A stretch of DNA of 64,000 nt. Origin: Phascolarctos cinereus (taxonomy: Eukaryota; Chordata; Mammalia; Diprotodontia; Phascolarctidae). Under the pieces are notes generated by a model. It did no database searches, was not told the DNA's origin, and was given only the letters and a program-made list of their open reading frames with translations. The position numbers were made by a program, and so were the translations under genes. The stretch lies in NCBI RefSeq assembly GCF_002099425.1, contig NW_018343972.1, positions 5,171,001 through 5,235,000 of the forward strand, given 5' to 3'. Positions 24,736-35,854 of the stretch are shown here, piece after piece; the stretch's first letter is position 1, and the number at the start of each line of letters is the position of its first letter.

Positions 24736-25519
24736 CTTCTTGAGAGGCAGATATTTTACGTTAAATTTTTGGAGCCTGAGAGTACTGCTCAGGCTGAACC
24801 CTTAGCTACTGGAGATCTCTCGCTTCCTCTGTTACTTACCTATTCTCTAAGCTATTTCCTTTTCATATTCTTACTTGCTCTTGCCCTTTAAACCTAATTT
24901 CTTTAACATTGCCTTCCACTTACAGCTGACTGTCATAGGCATTAGCAGTACTCATGAGTTGTCCTAAGTATTTCCTCTTGAAGGAACATTGCATGTTTGA
25001 GGTAGCCAAAGGTGCTGTGGTTAGCATAGTGGATCAGAATTAAATACACTTCACCACATGCCTGATGTCTCTTGTCAGAGGGGTAAAAGGGCAATTACAG
25101 ATGCAACCTTGCAAAATCCTGTTCAGGTGGTGATGGAGAGCTCCGTTGAAGCCAGTTACTTTATGAAGTACAGGAGGCTAATTCAATTGTTGGAACCTGC
25201 TGATTATAACATCATAGTGGTCCTTCTTTTTATTCATTGCTCAGTTACAGAAAATCTTTTGGCTTATATACACAAAATGATCATATAGTTAAAACCTCTA
25301 GATCCATTTTCTGAAGGGAAAACAAAATTTTATTGAACAATAGTGAGAAATACCATATATGCAATGAGACAGGGAAAGATTAATATAAAAATGGGGGCCC
25401 TAAGTTATAGATGATAATGGAAAGAACTGAAGGCGATTAGCTAAAATCATTTTTTGCATTGCACTCATCTAACCCTTCTCACACATTTTTCCTATATAGA
25501 AACTGTGAAAGAAAGAAAA
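24736..25519. other. Unassigned stretch
   Basis: No gene or repeat identified. The 76-codon frame at 25058-25288 has no domain I know. Confidence 0.4.
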
Positions 25520-25621
25520 CTTTTAGTCATGTCCAACTGCCTATAAAGTACTCTCTCCTCCTTTAAATAACTCCTTCACACTTTTGCCAGATATCTTCAT
25601 ACATATGTATGTGTGTATGTG

Positions 25622-25665
<44 letters not shown>

Positions 25666-26115
25666 TGTATAGGTCTGATCATATCGTTGCTTTATTCAAA
25701 CTCCTTCAAAAATATCCTTTGTCCATGAAGTACAAATTTCTTGGCCAAGAATTCAAGGTTTTACACAATCTGACACCTATTAACCCTTCCAGCTTTCTCA
25801 TACTACTCCTATATGCACCCAATATGCTGCAACCAAAGTGGATTGTACATTTCCCATGACTTTTAACCTCAATGTCTTTACTCACATTATTTTCTATGAT
25901 GAGATCCTCTTTTCAACATACTTTATGTCACTTACTTGACCTCAGATTTTTGGATCTGTATAAAATGAGGAGGTTAGATTTGATGACCTCTAAGGTCCTT
26001 TCTAGCTTTAAAACTATGATCCTAAAACTTCATTCTTTGCTTTCTGAACTCCTACCCATCTTTTAAAATTTCTACACAAAGTCTTCTCATATGCACTGAG
26101 TAAATAATTACTCCC
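25520..26115 (+). mobile_element. L2 3' region with an inserted SINE tail
   Basis: The sense L2 order is visible: 'gtctgatcatatcgttgctt', 'attcaaactccttcaaaaat', 'ccaagaattcaaggttttac', 'cacaatctgacacc' and 'ttcttctcatatgcactgag'. About 25935-26035 is a MIR/L3-type tail ('ggatctgtataaaatgagga', 'gatgacctctaaggtccttt') interrupting it. Confidence 0.75.
25608..25672. repeat. (TG)n microsatellite
   Basis: A TG run inside the L2 copy. Confidence 0.95.
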
Positions 26116-26804
26116 CTCATCACCCTGTTGACTACACAGGAGCTAACAAATATACTTCACTCAGACTTTTCCTATGTGTGTATTCGATTTAAAAAAAATA
26201 TTTCTGTTTTGAAATCTTTCTCTTATTTATATTTTATTTCTACTTTTTCTCAATCACATGTCAACAAAATTTTTAAGATTAGTTTTCTTAGATTTTGAGT
26301 TTCATATTCTCTCACTCCATCCCTTTCCTATCCCCTCCTTGAGGAGGCAAGGAATTAGATACTGATTATACATGAACAGTCATGTGAAACATTTCCACAT
26401 AAATCATTTTGCAAAAAAAAAAAACACAGAATGACAACAACTAAGAATGATAAAGAAAGATGAACAAGTGTTCTTCAGTCTATATTCAGATTCTATCAAT
26501 TCCCCTCACCCCCAGAGGTGAGTAGCATTGTCCTGGATTATTGCTTGGCTGAGAATAGCTAAGTCATTTACAGTTAATTGTTGTACACTATTGTCGTTAT
26601 TGTGTACACTGTTCTCCTGGTTCTGCTTACTTCACTTTGCATCAATTCATATAAATCTTCCCAGGTTTTTCTGAAATGATACTCCTTGTCTTTTTGTAGC
26701 ATAATAATATTCCATCAAAATCATGTACCACAGCTTGTTCAGCCATTCCCCAATTGTTGGGCAGCACCTCAATTTCTAATTCTTTGCCACTATAAGAGTG
26801 TATA

Positions 26805-26852
26805 TATAATGTGTGTGTGTGTGTGTGTGTGTGTCTGTGTATGTGTAAAGAG
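26805..26852. repeat. (TG)n tract in L1-6
   Basis: tgtg units abut the left side of the insertion at 26853. A second TG tract (27126-27178) abuts the right side. Confidence 0.9.
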
Positions 26853-27125
26853 GTGTATTCACTGAATGGGCATTACCTCACTCAAAGTGAGAACCTGAAA
26901 AGACCTTAGCTTAAAAGCGACAAGATCTCCCATTGCATCCTGGGCCATCTCCAGTCATCCTAATGAATGTCTGGCCACTGTATCCAGATGGTTTTGAAGG
27001 AGAAAGTGAGGCTGGTGACCTTGCACAGCCCTCCATCATTCAAATCAAAGTCAATTCCAAGTCATGTTATCATCTCCTTGACGTCATGGTCCTTTTTGAA
27101 AACGAAGGACAAACACAACAAAATA
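26853..27125 (+). mobile_element. Marsupial non-LTR repeat with RTE-like 3' end
   Basis: 'cactgaatgggcattacctc', 'gcatcctgggccatctccag', 'gtccttttt' and 'aacgaaggacaaacacaaca' form a repeat that I remember as common in marsupials. Its end (dgatgtcat... gaaggacaa) resembles the end of the RTE-like LINE at 61230-61315. The exact family name is uncertain. It sits inside L1-6. Confidence 0.65.
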
Positions 27126-27480
27126 TGCATATGGGTGTATGTGTGTGTTTGTGTGTGTGTATGTGTGTGTGCATGTTCATTTTTTTTTCTTTGATGTCTT
27201 TAGGGTACAGAGCTAGTAGTGCTATTCTTGAGTCAAAGGATATACATAGTTTTATAATCCTTTAGTCACACTTCCAAATTGCTCTCCCGAATGGTTGGAT
27301 AATTTCACATCTCCATCAACAATGCATTAGTGCTTTCATTTTCCACATACCTTCCATTTATCAGTTTCCTTTTCTGTCACATTAACTAATTGGATAAGTT
27401 TGAGGTGGTATCTCAGAGTTGTTTTAATTTGATTTTCTCTAATTAATAATGATTAAGAGTACTTCTTTATTACTAATACA

Positions 27481-27492
27481 GAAAACTGCCTG
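27481..27492. repeat. Target-site duplication of L1-7, left copy
   Basis: gaaaactgcctg, identical to 35843-35854. Confidence 0.88.
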
Positions 27493-27806
27493 TGAATTCC
27501 CAGAGCCAAGGTGGAGGACTGAGCAGTAAATTGCTGTCACTCTTACATACTGATGTCTGAATATAGTGTCACAGGAAAAATCCTGGAACAGTGGAATCAG
27601 TGGAAAGATAGGTTAAAGCAAATTTTTAGCCCAGGAAACCTGGAGGTTTCACAAGAAAGTTCCGTTTCACTCAGGTAAAAGGGAAATGCATTCCAGGGCA
27701 GGAAGTGTCCCAGTAAGCCAGCATCAAGTCTCACCTCAGCAAACCAATGGGATATCCTGTGCCCCAGTGTGGTGGAACAGGCAAACACCAACACCAGGAC
27801 CCCCTA

Positions 27807-27930
27807 CATGCCTTAGTATAGCCAGAGGAACCAGCAGACACCAGCTTGGAGAACCACCATGTGCTTCAGCACAGCCCGGGGTGAGCAGGCTTCCTCCAGC
27901 AGCCAGACCTCCATGTGCTTCAGTATAGCT
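27807..27930 (+). repeat. Repeated motif in the L1-7 5'UTR
   Basis: Three copies of a catgtgcttcagtatagc-like motif start at 27807, 27858 and 27912, about 52 bases apart, inside the 5'UTR. This 5'UTR differs from that of L1-4, L1-9 and L1-13. Confidence 0.65.
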
Positions 27931-28171
27931 CTGGGGAAATGCAGAAAATCCCTGCCTGCTCTCACCACATGCCATACACCACTACCAGGACCCCAGATTA
28001 GCAACAGATAAGCTGCCAGGCCCCTACAATCTCTAATTCCCAGGACCTGAGGCCCCAGAACACAAAACCAGTGACCAAGCCCATGGCCCCCAACACAAGA
28101 AGCTTGGGATAGTTACCCCTGTGCTCCAATAGGAAAGCTCAATTATCAAAGCCAGGAAATAGGCAAATAGG

Positions 28172-29250
28172 ATGAGCAAAACGCAAAATTGAACATTGAC
28201 CATTGACAGTGTCCATGGGAACAGGGAAAATCAGAACACAAACTCAGAAGAGGACAACATTATAATATGTCTACACCTGAAAACTCAAAGGGGACTATGA
28301 ATTGGAAATGGAAGGACAAAAATTGACTGAAGAAAACAATTCCTTAAAAAGTAGAACTGGCCAAATGGAAAAGAGGAGATTAAAAAAATCACTGAAGAGA
28401 ACTACTTAAAAAAGGAAAATTGGGCAAGTGGAAACTAATGACTCTATGAGACATCAAGAATCAGTCAAGCAAAACCAAAGGAATAAAAGCAATAAATAAA
28501 AGAAAAAGTAAAATATCCCATTGGAAAAACAACTGATCTGGAAAATATATGCAAGAGATAATTTAAGAATTATTGGGCTACCTGACAGCCATGATCAAAA
28601 AAAAAAAAAAAAGAGCCTGGACAGCATCTTTCAAGAAATTATCAAGTAAAACTGCCCTGACATCCTAGAACCAGAAAGTAAAGTAGTTATTGAAATAATC
28701 CACTGATAATCTCTTGATAGAGATCCCAAAATGAAAACTCCAAGGAACTTTATAGACAAATTCCAGAACTATCAGATCAAGAAGATATTGCAAGCAGTCA
28801 GAAATGAACAATTCATAGATTGTGGAACCATAATCAGTATTATGCAGGTCCTAGCAGCTTCTACCTTAAAGGGTCAGAGGGCCTGGAATACGATGTTCTA
28901 GAAGTCAGAGGAGCTTGGATTATGAGCAAGAATCAACTACCCAGCAAAACTGAGCACTACTTTTTCTTTTCCTTTTTTTTTCTTTGTGAAGCAATCAGGG
29001 TTAATCGAATTGCCCAGGGTCACACAGCTAGTAAGTGTCAATTCTCTTGGGCCAGATTTGAACTCTTGTCCTCCTGACTCCAAGGCCAGAGCTCTTTTCA
29101 CTCTACCACCTAGCTAACCCAAACATAACCTTTCAGGGGAGGAGATGGACATTCAATTAAATAGGGGACTTCCAAACTTTCCTGATGAAAATACCAGAGC
29201 TACGCAGAAAAATCTTCAAATACAAGACTTAAGAGAAGCTTAAAAAGGTA
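28172..29250 (+). pseudogene. L1-7 ORF1 remnant
   Basis: It starts ATGAGCAAA at 28172 (N-end MSK, as in the sister copies). The coiled coil is about 28320-28470, and the conserved region near 28540-28640 reads 'NLRIIGLPDSH'. A SINE at 28962-29122 splits the C-terminal domain. Stops occur throughout, so it is non-functional. Confidence 0.75.
28962..29122 (-). mobile_element. CORE-SINE (WSINE/MAR1 type) inside L1-7 ORF1
   Basis: Reverse complement: T-rich tail at left, 'gcccagggtcacacagctag', 'gccagatttgaactcttgtc', 'ctctaccacctagct'. It interrupts the ORF1 phrase 'cagcaaaactgagca...taacctttcagggga'. Confidence 0.88.
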
Positions 29251-29261
29251 AACAGGAAGAG

Positions 29262-30090
29262 GATTTTGGGAAGATGACAGAATGGGTGAGGAAATGTCAA
29301 ACTCTCAAGATTTTCCTACAGAAAATAATGCCTCAGGGTGAACATGGAGCAGTTAAAGTAAATAAAAGCAGGGACAGAACAGGGGTCCTCCTGGGACAAT
29401 CAGAGAAGATCTGAAGAAAAATCCCAGGATGAGATTTCCTCCCTGTAAACAGTAAACACCTACAGGCTAGGGACACCTTAAACAACATGAGGCAAGCCCT
29501 AGGGTTAGCTGAGTTGGAAGGCTGCCTTGGCACCATTCACAGGAATTTTTACCCCTGGGACAGTGAGGGGAGTTGGGCATCTGCCCTGGGGAAGATCTAG
29601 GGACCCTCTGCTGACAAGGAATGTTAGAAGCAACTTTGCTGTGGAAAGCCAGTGGGAATGAGAAGAAACCAACACACTCCTGTTGAGTGCAAAAGCAGTG
29701 AGGTGGAAAGCCACTGGCAGTGGGCACTTAGAGGAGGCTGGAGGTCTTGGTTTTAGATGTAGGTCAGAGGGCAGAACTGAAGAGGATGTGAGGCCAGAGG
29801 CACCATCTCCTACACCCCAGGATTAGAGGTGATTATAAAAACTAAACTATTCCAAAAAATGCAGAGGCAAAGGAAAAAGAATTCAACCATAGAGATCTAT
29901 TATGGAAATAGAGAAGCCTGGGGTTTATCTTTAGAGTAGGATACTGAAGCAAAGAAACCCTCTTCTATCCCAAAGAGTAATGTCAAATAGTCACCTTCCC
30001 AAAAAGAATTAATTAAAGAACTTAAAAAGATTTTAAAAATCAAATGAGAGACAAGTATAGGTAGAGGAGAGAAATGGGTTCAAGAGGGAA
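29262..30090 (+). mobile_element. L1-10: 5' end of a different L1 subfamily
   Basis: It begins 'ttttgggaagatgacagaat', which resembles an L1 5' start (gggaagatggcagagtg). A non-coding leader follows to about 29850, then an ORF1 N-end reading 'QRQRKKNST', 'PKSNVK' and 'SPSQKELIKELKKILK'. It stops abruptly at about 30090, where the spacer of L1-7 resumes. Its leader is unlike the other two 5'UTR types in this window. Confidence 0.65.
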
Positions 30091-31495
30091 AATACACATA
30101 TATCTAGAAGAGTATAAAGTCTTCTAAGATGAGAAAGAAATGAAACTCTAAGAGGATGGGGGGAGAATAGAGGAGGGATGAGGGAATAGGTTAAAAGTGA
30201 GATATAGAAGAGGGTTTAGATCAATGGGAATTGGGAAGATAAGGGAGGGATCTTTAGAGGAGAGGGTGAGGGAACATGTCAAAGGGGTATACAAAAGGAT
30301 GTTTAGATTTAGAGGAATGGGAGGATAAGAGAGGGATCCTTAGAGAGGTTAGGTTAAGTAATAGGAGGGCAAGGTAGAGGGAAGAAGTAAAGGAGGTAGG
30401 AGAAATAGGAAAAAAGGGATATGCACAGACATAAAAACAAAGATTAGAAGTAGACTCTCTTAGGGAAAGTATATGTTTATATATGTATGTATGTGTATAG
30501 ATGCATGTATGCACATATCAATATCTACATATAAATGTATCTGTGCTTAATTGTAGCCTTGGGGAGGGGAAAAGGGGAGGAAGGGGAAAAAAGAACAAAG
30601 TAAAAAAGTATACAACAGAGAACAAAAGAAATTCTATAAGGAAGTAAAGAAAAGATGGAAAACTTTCAACATAACACACAGTATTTAATATATAGGCTTT
30701 CTTGAAATGGAAAGTTATTGCTATCAATTCTGAATCCTCTCCTGTGTTCTGCTGTGCACATCACTTGTTTTACTTTTCTTCTCTTATTTTATATTGAAGT
30801 TTATTATTTAAGTTTATAATGATTCTTTTTTCTTTTCTTATTATGTATTTAGCTTTAGTATTTGTCTAAAAAGAAAAAAAAGAAAAAAGCAAACAGAAAA
30901 GGAAAAAAAAAAGATGTATTCAATGAGGTTAAACTATCTGCATCCTTACATGGGAAGATGATAATTGTAAATCTTAAAAACTGTATATTTATTATGACAT
31001 TTGGAAGAGCTGTATATAACCAGTAGATGAGGGTATATGTTGACTTTGATGTGATAATAAAAATAATTAATAAATGGTAAAAAGAAAGAATTATATTGGG
31101 AGATGAAGGAAGGGGCAGAAAAAGGTAAATTACATATTGTGAAGAGGTGCAAAGATCTATTACCATAGAGAGAAAGAAGGAAGGGAGGTGAGCATTATTT
31201 GAACCTCACTCTCATAAAATTTGGATCAAAGAGGGAATAATTTACACACTCAATTGAGCATAGGAAATGGGAGGGGAAAGGGAAGAGTAAAGGGAGGGGA
31301 TGAATAGAAGGTAGAGCAGAAGGGAGGAAAGAAGTAGTAGGGGAAAGCAGAAAAACAAGGGAGAGGCTGATAGAAGTGAGGGCAAATTGAGGGAGGTAGT
31401 GGTCAGAAACAAAACACTAGTGAGGAGGGAAAGGGAAAAAGGAGAGAGAAAAAGTGGGGATAAGATGGAGAGAAAAACACAGTAATCATAACTGT
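30091..31495 (+). other. Purine-rich inter-ORF spacer of L1-7
   Basis: Purine-rich DNA between ORF1 and ORF2, with a tatg/tgta microsatellite at about 30470-30540. The complementary pyrimidine-rich spacer is seen in L1-4, L1-6, L1-9, L1-12 and L1-13. Pyrimidine-side open frames (such as 31242-31559) are compositional artefacts. ORF2 starts near 31496 ('catgaatgggataaactc'). Confidence 0.75.
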
Positions 31496-31631
31496 GAACA
31501 TGAATGGGATAAACTCTCAAATAAAATGGAAGTGAATAGCAGAGTGGATTAAAAACCACAGTCCTACAATATGTTGTTTACAAAAAACAAATTTTAAGCA
31601 GAGAGATGCAAAGAAAGATACACAAAGGGGT

Positions 31632-31648
31632 AAAAGGCTGGAACAGAA
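31632..31648. repeat. Target-site duplication of L1-8, left copy
   Basis: aaaaggctggaacagaa pairs with aaaaggctggaacaaa at 35053-35068, where ORF2 of L1-7 resumes. Confidence 0.85.
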
Positions 31649-31775
31649 ATGAGCAGGTGGATTTTAGAAAAACCTGGAAAGACTTTTATGGACTGATGCT
31701 GAGTGAAGTGAGCAGAACCAGGAGAAAGTTGTACACAGTCAATACCAGCCATGTTGTGTGATGACTAACTTTGAC

Positions 31776-31785
31776 AGACTTTACC
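31776..31785. repeat. Target-site duplication of L1-9, left copy
   Basis: agactttacc, identical to 34705-34714. Confidence 0.85.
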
Positions 31786-32611
31786 TTTTTTTTAATATAA
31801 ATTTATTTATTTTTAGTTTTCAATATTCACTTCCACAAGTTTTTGAGTTCCAAATTTCTTACCCCTCCCCCCACCCCAAGACGGCATGCATTCTGAATAC
31901 CCCTTCCCCTGTTCTGCCTTCTTTTCTATCTCTACCCCCTCCCTTCTCGTATCTCCTTCCCCTTCTATTTTCCTGTAGAGCAGGATAGACTTCTATACCC
32001 CATTTCCTGTATTTCTTATTTCCCAGTTGCATGTGAAAATATTTTTTTAAACATGTGTTTTTAAAACTTTGAGTTCCAAATTTTCTCCCTTCCTCCCTCC
32101 CACCCACCCTCATTGAAAAGGCAAGCAACTCAATGTAGGTTGTACATGTGCAGTTATGCAAAACACAGCCATAGTAGACATGTGAAAAACTAACTCTATT
32201 TCCCTTAATCCTATCCTGCCCTCCCATTTATTCTATTCTTTCTTTTGACCCTGTCCCTCCTCAGAAGTATTTGCTTCTGATTACTCTCTTTCCCAATATG
32301 CCCTCCTCTCTATCACCCCCTGCTCTCTTGTCCCCTTCTCCCCCTATTTTCCTGTAGGGTAAGACGGATTTCCATACCCAATTGAATGTGTATGTTATTC
32401 TCTCCTTAAGCCAAATCCTATGAGAATAAGATTCCCTCATTCCCTCTCATCTTCCCCTGTTTCCCCTCCATTGTGAGAGACTTTTCTGATTTTTTTTGTA
32501 AGATAATTTACCCCATTCTACCTCTCCCTTTTTTCTCTGAGTATCATCCTCTCTCATCCCTTAATTTTATTCTCCAATATGACCCCTTAAACTTCAACTC
32601 ACACTGTGCCC

Positions 32612-32650
32612 TCCATCTATCTATCTATATACACATACATACAATTTATT
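32612..32650. repeat. (ATCT)n in the L1-9 spacer
   Basis: A short atct run followed by acatac. It is at the same place in the spacer as the larger run in L1-13 (40218-40268). Confidence 0.85.
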
Positions 32651-32699
32651 TCCTTCAAATACCCTAATACTGACAAAGTTCTCATGAGTTACAAATATC

Positions 32700-33850
32700 A
32701 TCTTTTCATGCAGGACTGTAAACAGTTCAATCTTAATAAGTGTCTCATAATTTCTCTTTCCTGTTTACCTCTTCATGTTCCACTGGAGTACTGTATTTAA
32801 AAGTCAAATTTTCTGTTTAACTCTGGTCTTTTCATTAGGAATGCTTGAAAGTTCTCTATTTGACTGAATGACCATTTTTTCCCTGAAGGATTATACTCAG
32901 TTTTGCAGGGTAGGTGATTCTTGGTTGTAATCCTATCTCCTTTGCCCTCCAGAATATTATATTCCATGCCCTGCAGTCCTTTAATGTAGAAGCTGCTAAA
33001 TCTTGTGTTATCCTGATTGTGTTTCCACAGTACTCAAATTGGTTCTTTCTGGCAGCTTGTAATATTTTCTCCTTGACCTGGGAACTGTGGAATTTGGCTA
33101 CAATATTCCTAGGAGTTTTCCTTTGGGGATCTCTTTCAGGAGGAGATCTGTGGATTCTTTCAATTTCTATTTTGCCCTCTGGTTCTAAAATCAGGGCAGT
33201 TTTCCTTGATAATTTCTTGAAAGATGATGTCTAGGCTCTTGTTTTGATCATGGCTTTCAGATAGTCCAATAATTTTTAAATTCTCTCTCCTGGATCTATT
33301 TTCCAGGTCAGTTGTTTTTCCAATGAGATATTTCACATTGTTTTCTAATTTTTCATTCTTTTGGATTTGTTTTACAGTGTCTTGATTTCTCATAAAGTCA
33401 CTGTCTTCCAATTGCTCTATTCTAATTTTTAAGGAAGTATTTTCTTCAGTAATCTTTTGGACTTCCTTTTCCATTTGGCCAATTTTTCTTTTTAGGGCAT
33501 TTTCTCCTCATTGGCTTTTTGGACCTCTTTTGCCATTTGGGTTAGGCTATTTTTTAAGGTGTTATTTTCTTCAGTATTTTTTTGGGTCTCCTTTAGCAAG
33601 CTGTTGACTTGTTTTTCATGATTTTCTTGCATCACTCTCATTTCTCTTCCCAGTTTTTCCTCTACTTCCCTTACTTGCTTCTCAAAATCCCTTTTGAGCT
33701 CTTCCAAGGCCTGGGACTGATTCATATTTTTCTTGGAGGCTTTGGATGTAGGAGCTTTGATTTTGTTGTCTTTTTCTGGTTGTATATTTTGATCTTCTTT
33801 TCACCAAAGTAAGATAATATAGTCTGACTCTTTTTGCGCTGCTTGCTCAT
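32700..33850 (-). pseudogene. L1-9 ORF1 remnant, best preserved N-half in the window
   Basis: L1 ORF1 protein coats L1 RNA and acts as a nucleic-acid chaperone. It starts at ATG 33850 with 'MSKQRKKSQTILSYFGEKK'. Two long open blocks follow: 33725-33492 (77 codons; 'ALEELKRDFEKQV', coiled coil) and 33474-33160 (104 codons; 'KYLIGKTTDLENRSRRENLK', trimer stalk into the RRM-like domain). They are in different frames, so a small shift separates them. The C-terminal part to about 32700 has further stops. Expected full length is roughly 380 residues. Confidence 0.8.
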
Positions 33851-34704
33851 GATCCCAGCCAATTACTTGAGTTTTAAACTCTTTGTTAAGGTAAGAGTCT
33901 GCTTCCAATGTGGAGAGTGTACTGTCCCAAGCTTCAGGGGTTTGTGTAGCTGTTTTCAGAGATACTTGTAGGGACCTGTAAATTTTCAGTTCTTCCAAGG
34001 TGGTATGATAAGGGGTGAGGTGTTTACTCCTTTCCTGGCCTGTGACCACAAGTATTCCTTTCTGTCCTGTAACTGTGAGGTAGGGTTCCTCTCTACAGCC
34101 ACTACAAGCTCCACCATGCCAGCGCTCCTCCTCACCCCAGCACTGCTGCCCAGAACTGTGACCCAGATCCACACACAGGCAAAGCAAGAGATTCCTGCCT
34201 CAGCACTGGCAAAGAGATCCCTGCAGTCCCTCTCTGATCAGCCACTGGATTCCCCCTCAGTCTGTGGGCCAGAAGCTTGGGAAGCAGCTGCGCCCCCCAG
34301 GGCCACGCTCTTGGGGAATGGAGTTGAAACCCCACCTTCCTCTCTGACCACCACAGAAACCAACTTTTCCCACTGACCTTCTAAGTTGTCTCTGGCATTT
34401 GTGGATTGAGGAGTCTGGGAACCTCCACAGCTGCCTGCGATTCAGTCTTCTGAGGCCTGCTCCAGGTTTGCTGTGGCCTGTGCTCCCACACCAGGCTGCA
34501 CTGCGCTCCCAGCCCGGCGCGATACACCTTTCTGCACAATCATCCAGGTTGTCTTGGGCTGGAAATTTGTTTCACTCTGTCTCTTTGTGGGTTCTGCTGC
34601 TTCAGAATTTGTTTAGAGCCATTTTTTTATGAGTATTTGGAGGGGTTTGGGGGACAGCTCAAGCAAGTCACTGCTTTTACTCTGCCATCTTGGCTCCACC
34701 CCCT
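33851..34704 (-). promoter_or_regulatory. L1-9 5'UTR
   Basis: It precedes ORF1 and is homologous along its length to the 5'UTRs of L1-13 (41504-42365) and L1-4 (11396-12349). By family rule it should contain an internal promoter, but no factor site was identified. It carries a sense frame (34187-33801) and an antisense frame (34005-34376), both of which have counterparts in L1-13. Confidence 0.6.
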
Positions 34705-34714
34705 AGACTTTACC
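34705..34714. repeat. Target-site duplication of L1-9, right copy
   Basis: agactttacc. The L1-8 3'UTR resumes directly. Confidence 0.85.
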
Positions 34715-35052
34715 CTTCTCAGCAATGCAAGGATCTAAGATATCTCCAAAAATCTCATGATGGGAAGTTCTATCCACATCCAAAGAAAGAACTATGGAGT
34801 TTGAATGCAAATCGAAGCATACAGTTTGCCATTTTTTTTTCTTCTGTTGTGTTTTGTTTCCTCTTTCTTGTGGTTCCTCCTATCGCTTCTAATTCTTCCT
34901 TACAACATGACTAATGTGAAAGTGTGTATAAAAGGAATGTATATGTAAAGACTATATCAGATTGTATGCCGTCTTGGAAAGGGAGGGAGGTAGGGGGAGA
35001 AAAATTTTAAACTTAAAAGTGATTATTGATAAATCAAAATAAATTAATAAAA

Positions 35053-35068
35053 AAAAGGCTGGAACAAA
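35053..35068. repeat. Target-site duplication of L1-8, right copy
   Basis: aaaaggctggaacaaa, then L1-7 ORF2 continues with 'gtattatgtttcaagtga'. Confidence 0.85.
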
Positions 35069-35842
35069 CTGTATTATGTTTCAAGTGAAGTAAAACAACA
35101 ACAACAACAAACAATCAAACAAAAACAGGAGTAGCAATCCTGCTGTCAGGCAAATAAAAAGCAAAAATAGATCTAATTAAAAGAGATAAGGAAGAAAACT
35201 ACATCCTACAGAAAGGTACAATAGACGATGAAGTAATATCAATAATAAACAAACATGTACCAAGTGGTATAGCGTCCAGATTCTTGGAGGAGAAGTTAAA
35301 TGAGTTACAGGAAGAAACAAACAATAAAAACTATACTAGTGGAAAAGGACCAACATGTAAAAAATATTTATAGTAGTTCTTTTTATGGTAGCCAAGAATT
35401 GGAAACTGAGGGTATGCCCATCAATTATGGATTAGCTGAACAAATTGTGTTATATGAATGTAATGGAACGCTATTGTCCCATAAGACATGATAAGCAAGC
35501 AGATTTCAGAAAAACCTGGAAAGACTTCCCTGAATTGATTTTGAGTGAAGTGAACAGAACCAGAACATTGTAAAAAGTAATAGCAACACAGTGTGATGAC
35601 CCAATTTGATAGAATTAGCTCTTCTCAGCAATGTAATGATCTAAGTCAATTCTAGAAGACTCATGATAAAAAAAAAATGCTATCCATATCCAGAGAAAGA
35701 ACTATGGAGTCTGAATGAAGATCAAAACATTCTATTTTGTCTCTCTCTCTTTTTTTTCTTTCTCCTGTTTTTCCTCCCTTTGGTTCTGATTCTTCTTTCA
35801 CAGCATGACTGATGTGAAAATATATTTTAGAAAAGAAAGAAA

Positions 35843-35854
35843 GAAAACTGCCTG
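35843..35854. repeat. Target-site duplication of L1-7, right copy
   Basis: gaaaactgcctg. L1-6 resumes with 'ctcatattctttaaccatat'. Confidence 0.88.

Larger units (their letters stand above)
31786..34704 (-). mobile_element. L1-9: ORF1-only L1 (half-L1-like), innermost of the nest
   Basis: Reading the minus strand: 5' end 34704 (gggggtggagccaagatgg), 5'UTR to 33851, ORF1 33850-about 32700, spacer about 32700-32200, then a 3' end of one type (about 32190-32025), a second short spacer-like block (about 32020-31900) and a second 3' end (31900-31786) with the 'gcatgccgtcttggggtggg' signature and A-tail. No ORF2 sequence is present. Length about 2.92 kb with a 10-base duplication. The same composite design recurs in L1-13. 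Confidence 0.85.
31649..35052 (+). mobile_element. L1-8: 5'-truncated L1 inserted into L1-7
   Basis: It is truncated to the last ORF2 codons ('DFRKTWKDFYGLMLSEVSR' type) at 31649-31775, with its 3'UTR split by L1-9 and continuing 34715-35052. It ends with 'ttgtatgccgtcttgg', a G-rich block, 'aaaataaattaat' and an A-tail. The flanking duplication is about 16 bases. Confidence 0.88.
27493..35842 (+). mobile_element. L1-7: L1 inserted into L1-6
   Basis: 5'UTR 27493-28171, ORF1 28172-about 29250, a second-type L1 5' piece (29262-30090), spacer about 30091-31495, ORF2 N-end 31496-31648. It is interrupted by L1-8 and resumes at 35053-35344 with more of the endonuclease domain, then jumps to the ORF2 C-terminus (35345-35590) and a 3'UTR ending near 35842. 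RT core absent. An identical 12-base duplication flanks it. Confidence 0.85.

Noticed and set aside
23545-24891. Plus-strand frames of 76-122 codons over the WSB2 copy
   Set aside because: They are antisense shadows of the pseudogene and its GC-richer 5' part.
31242-31559. 105-codon Ser/Leu/Phe-rich minus-strand frame
   Set aside because: It lies in the pyrimidine-rich complement of the L1-7 spacer. Composition explains the openness.
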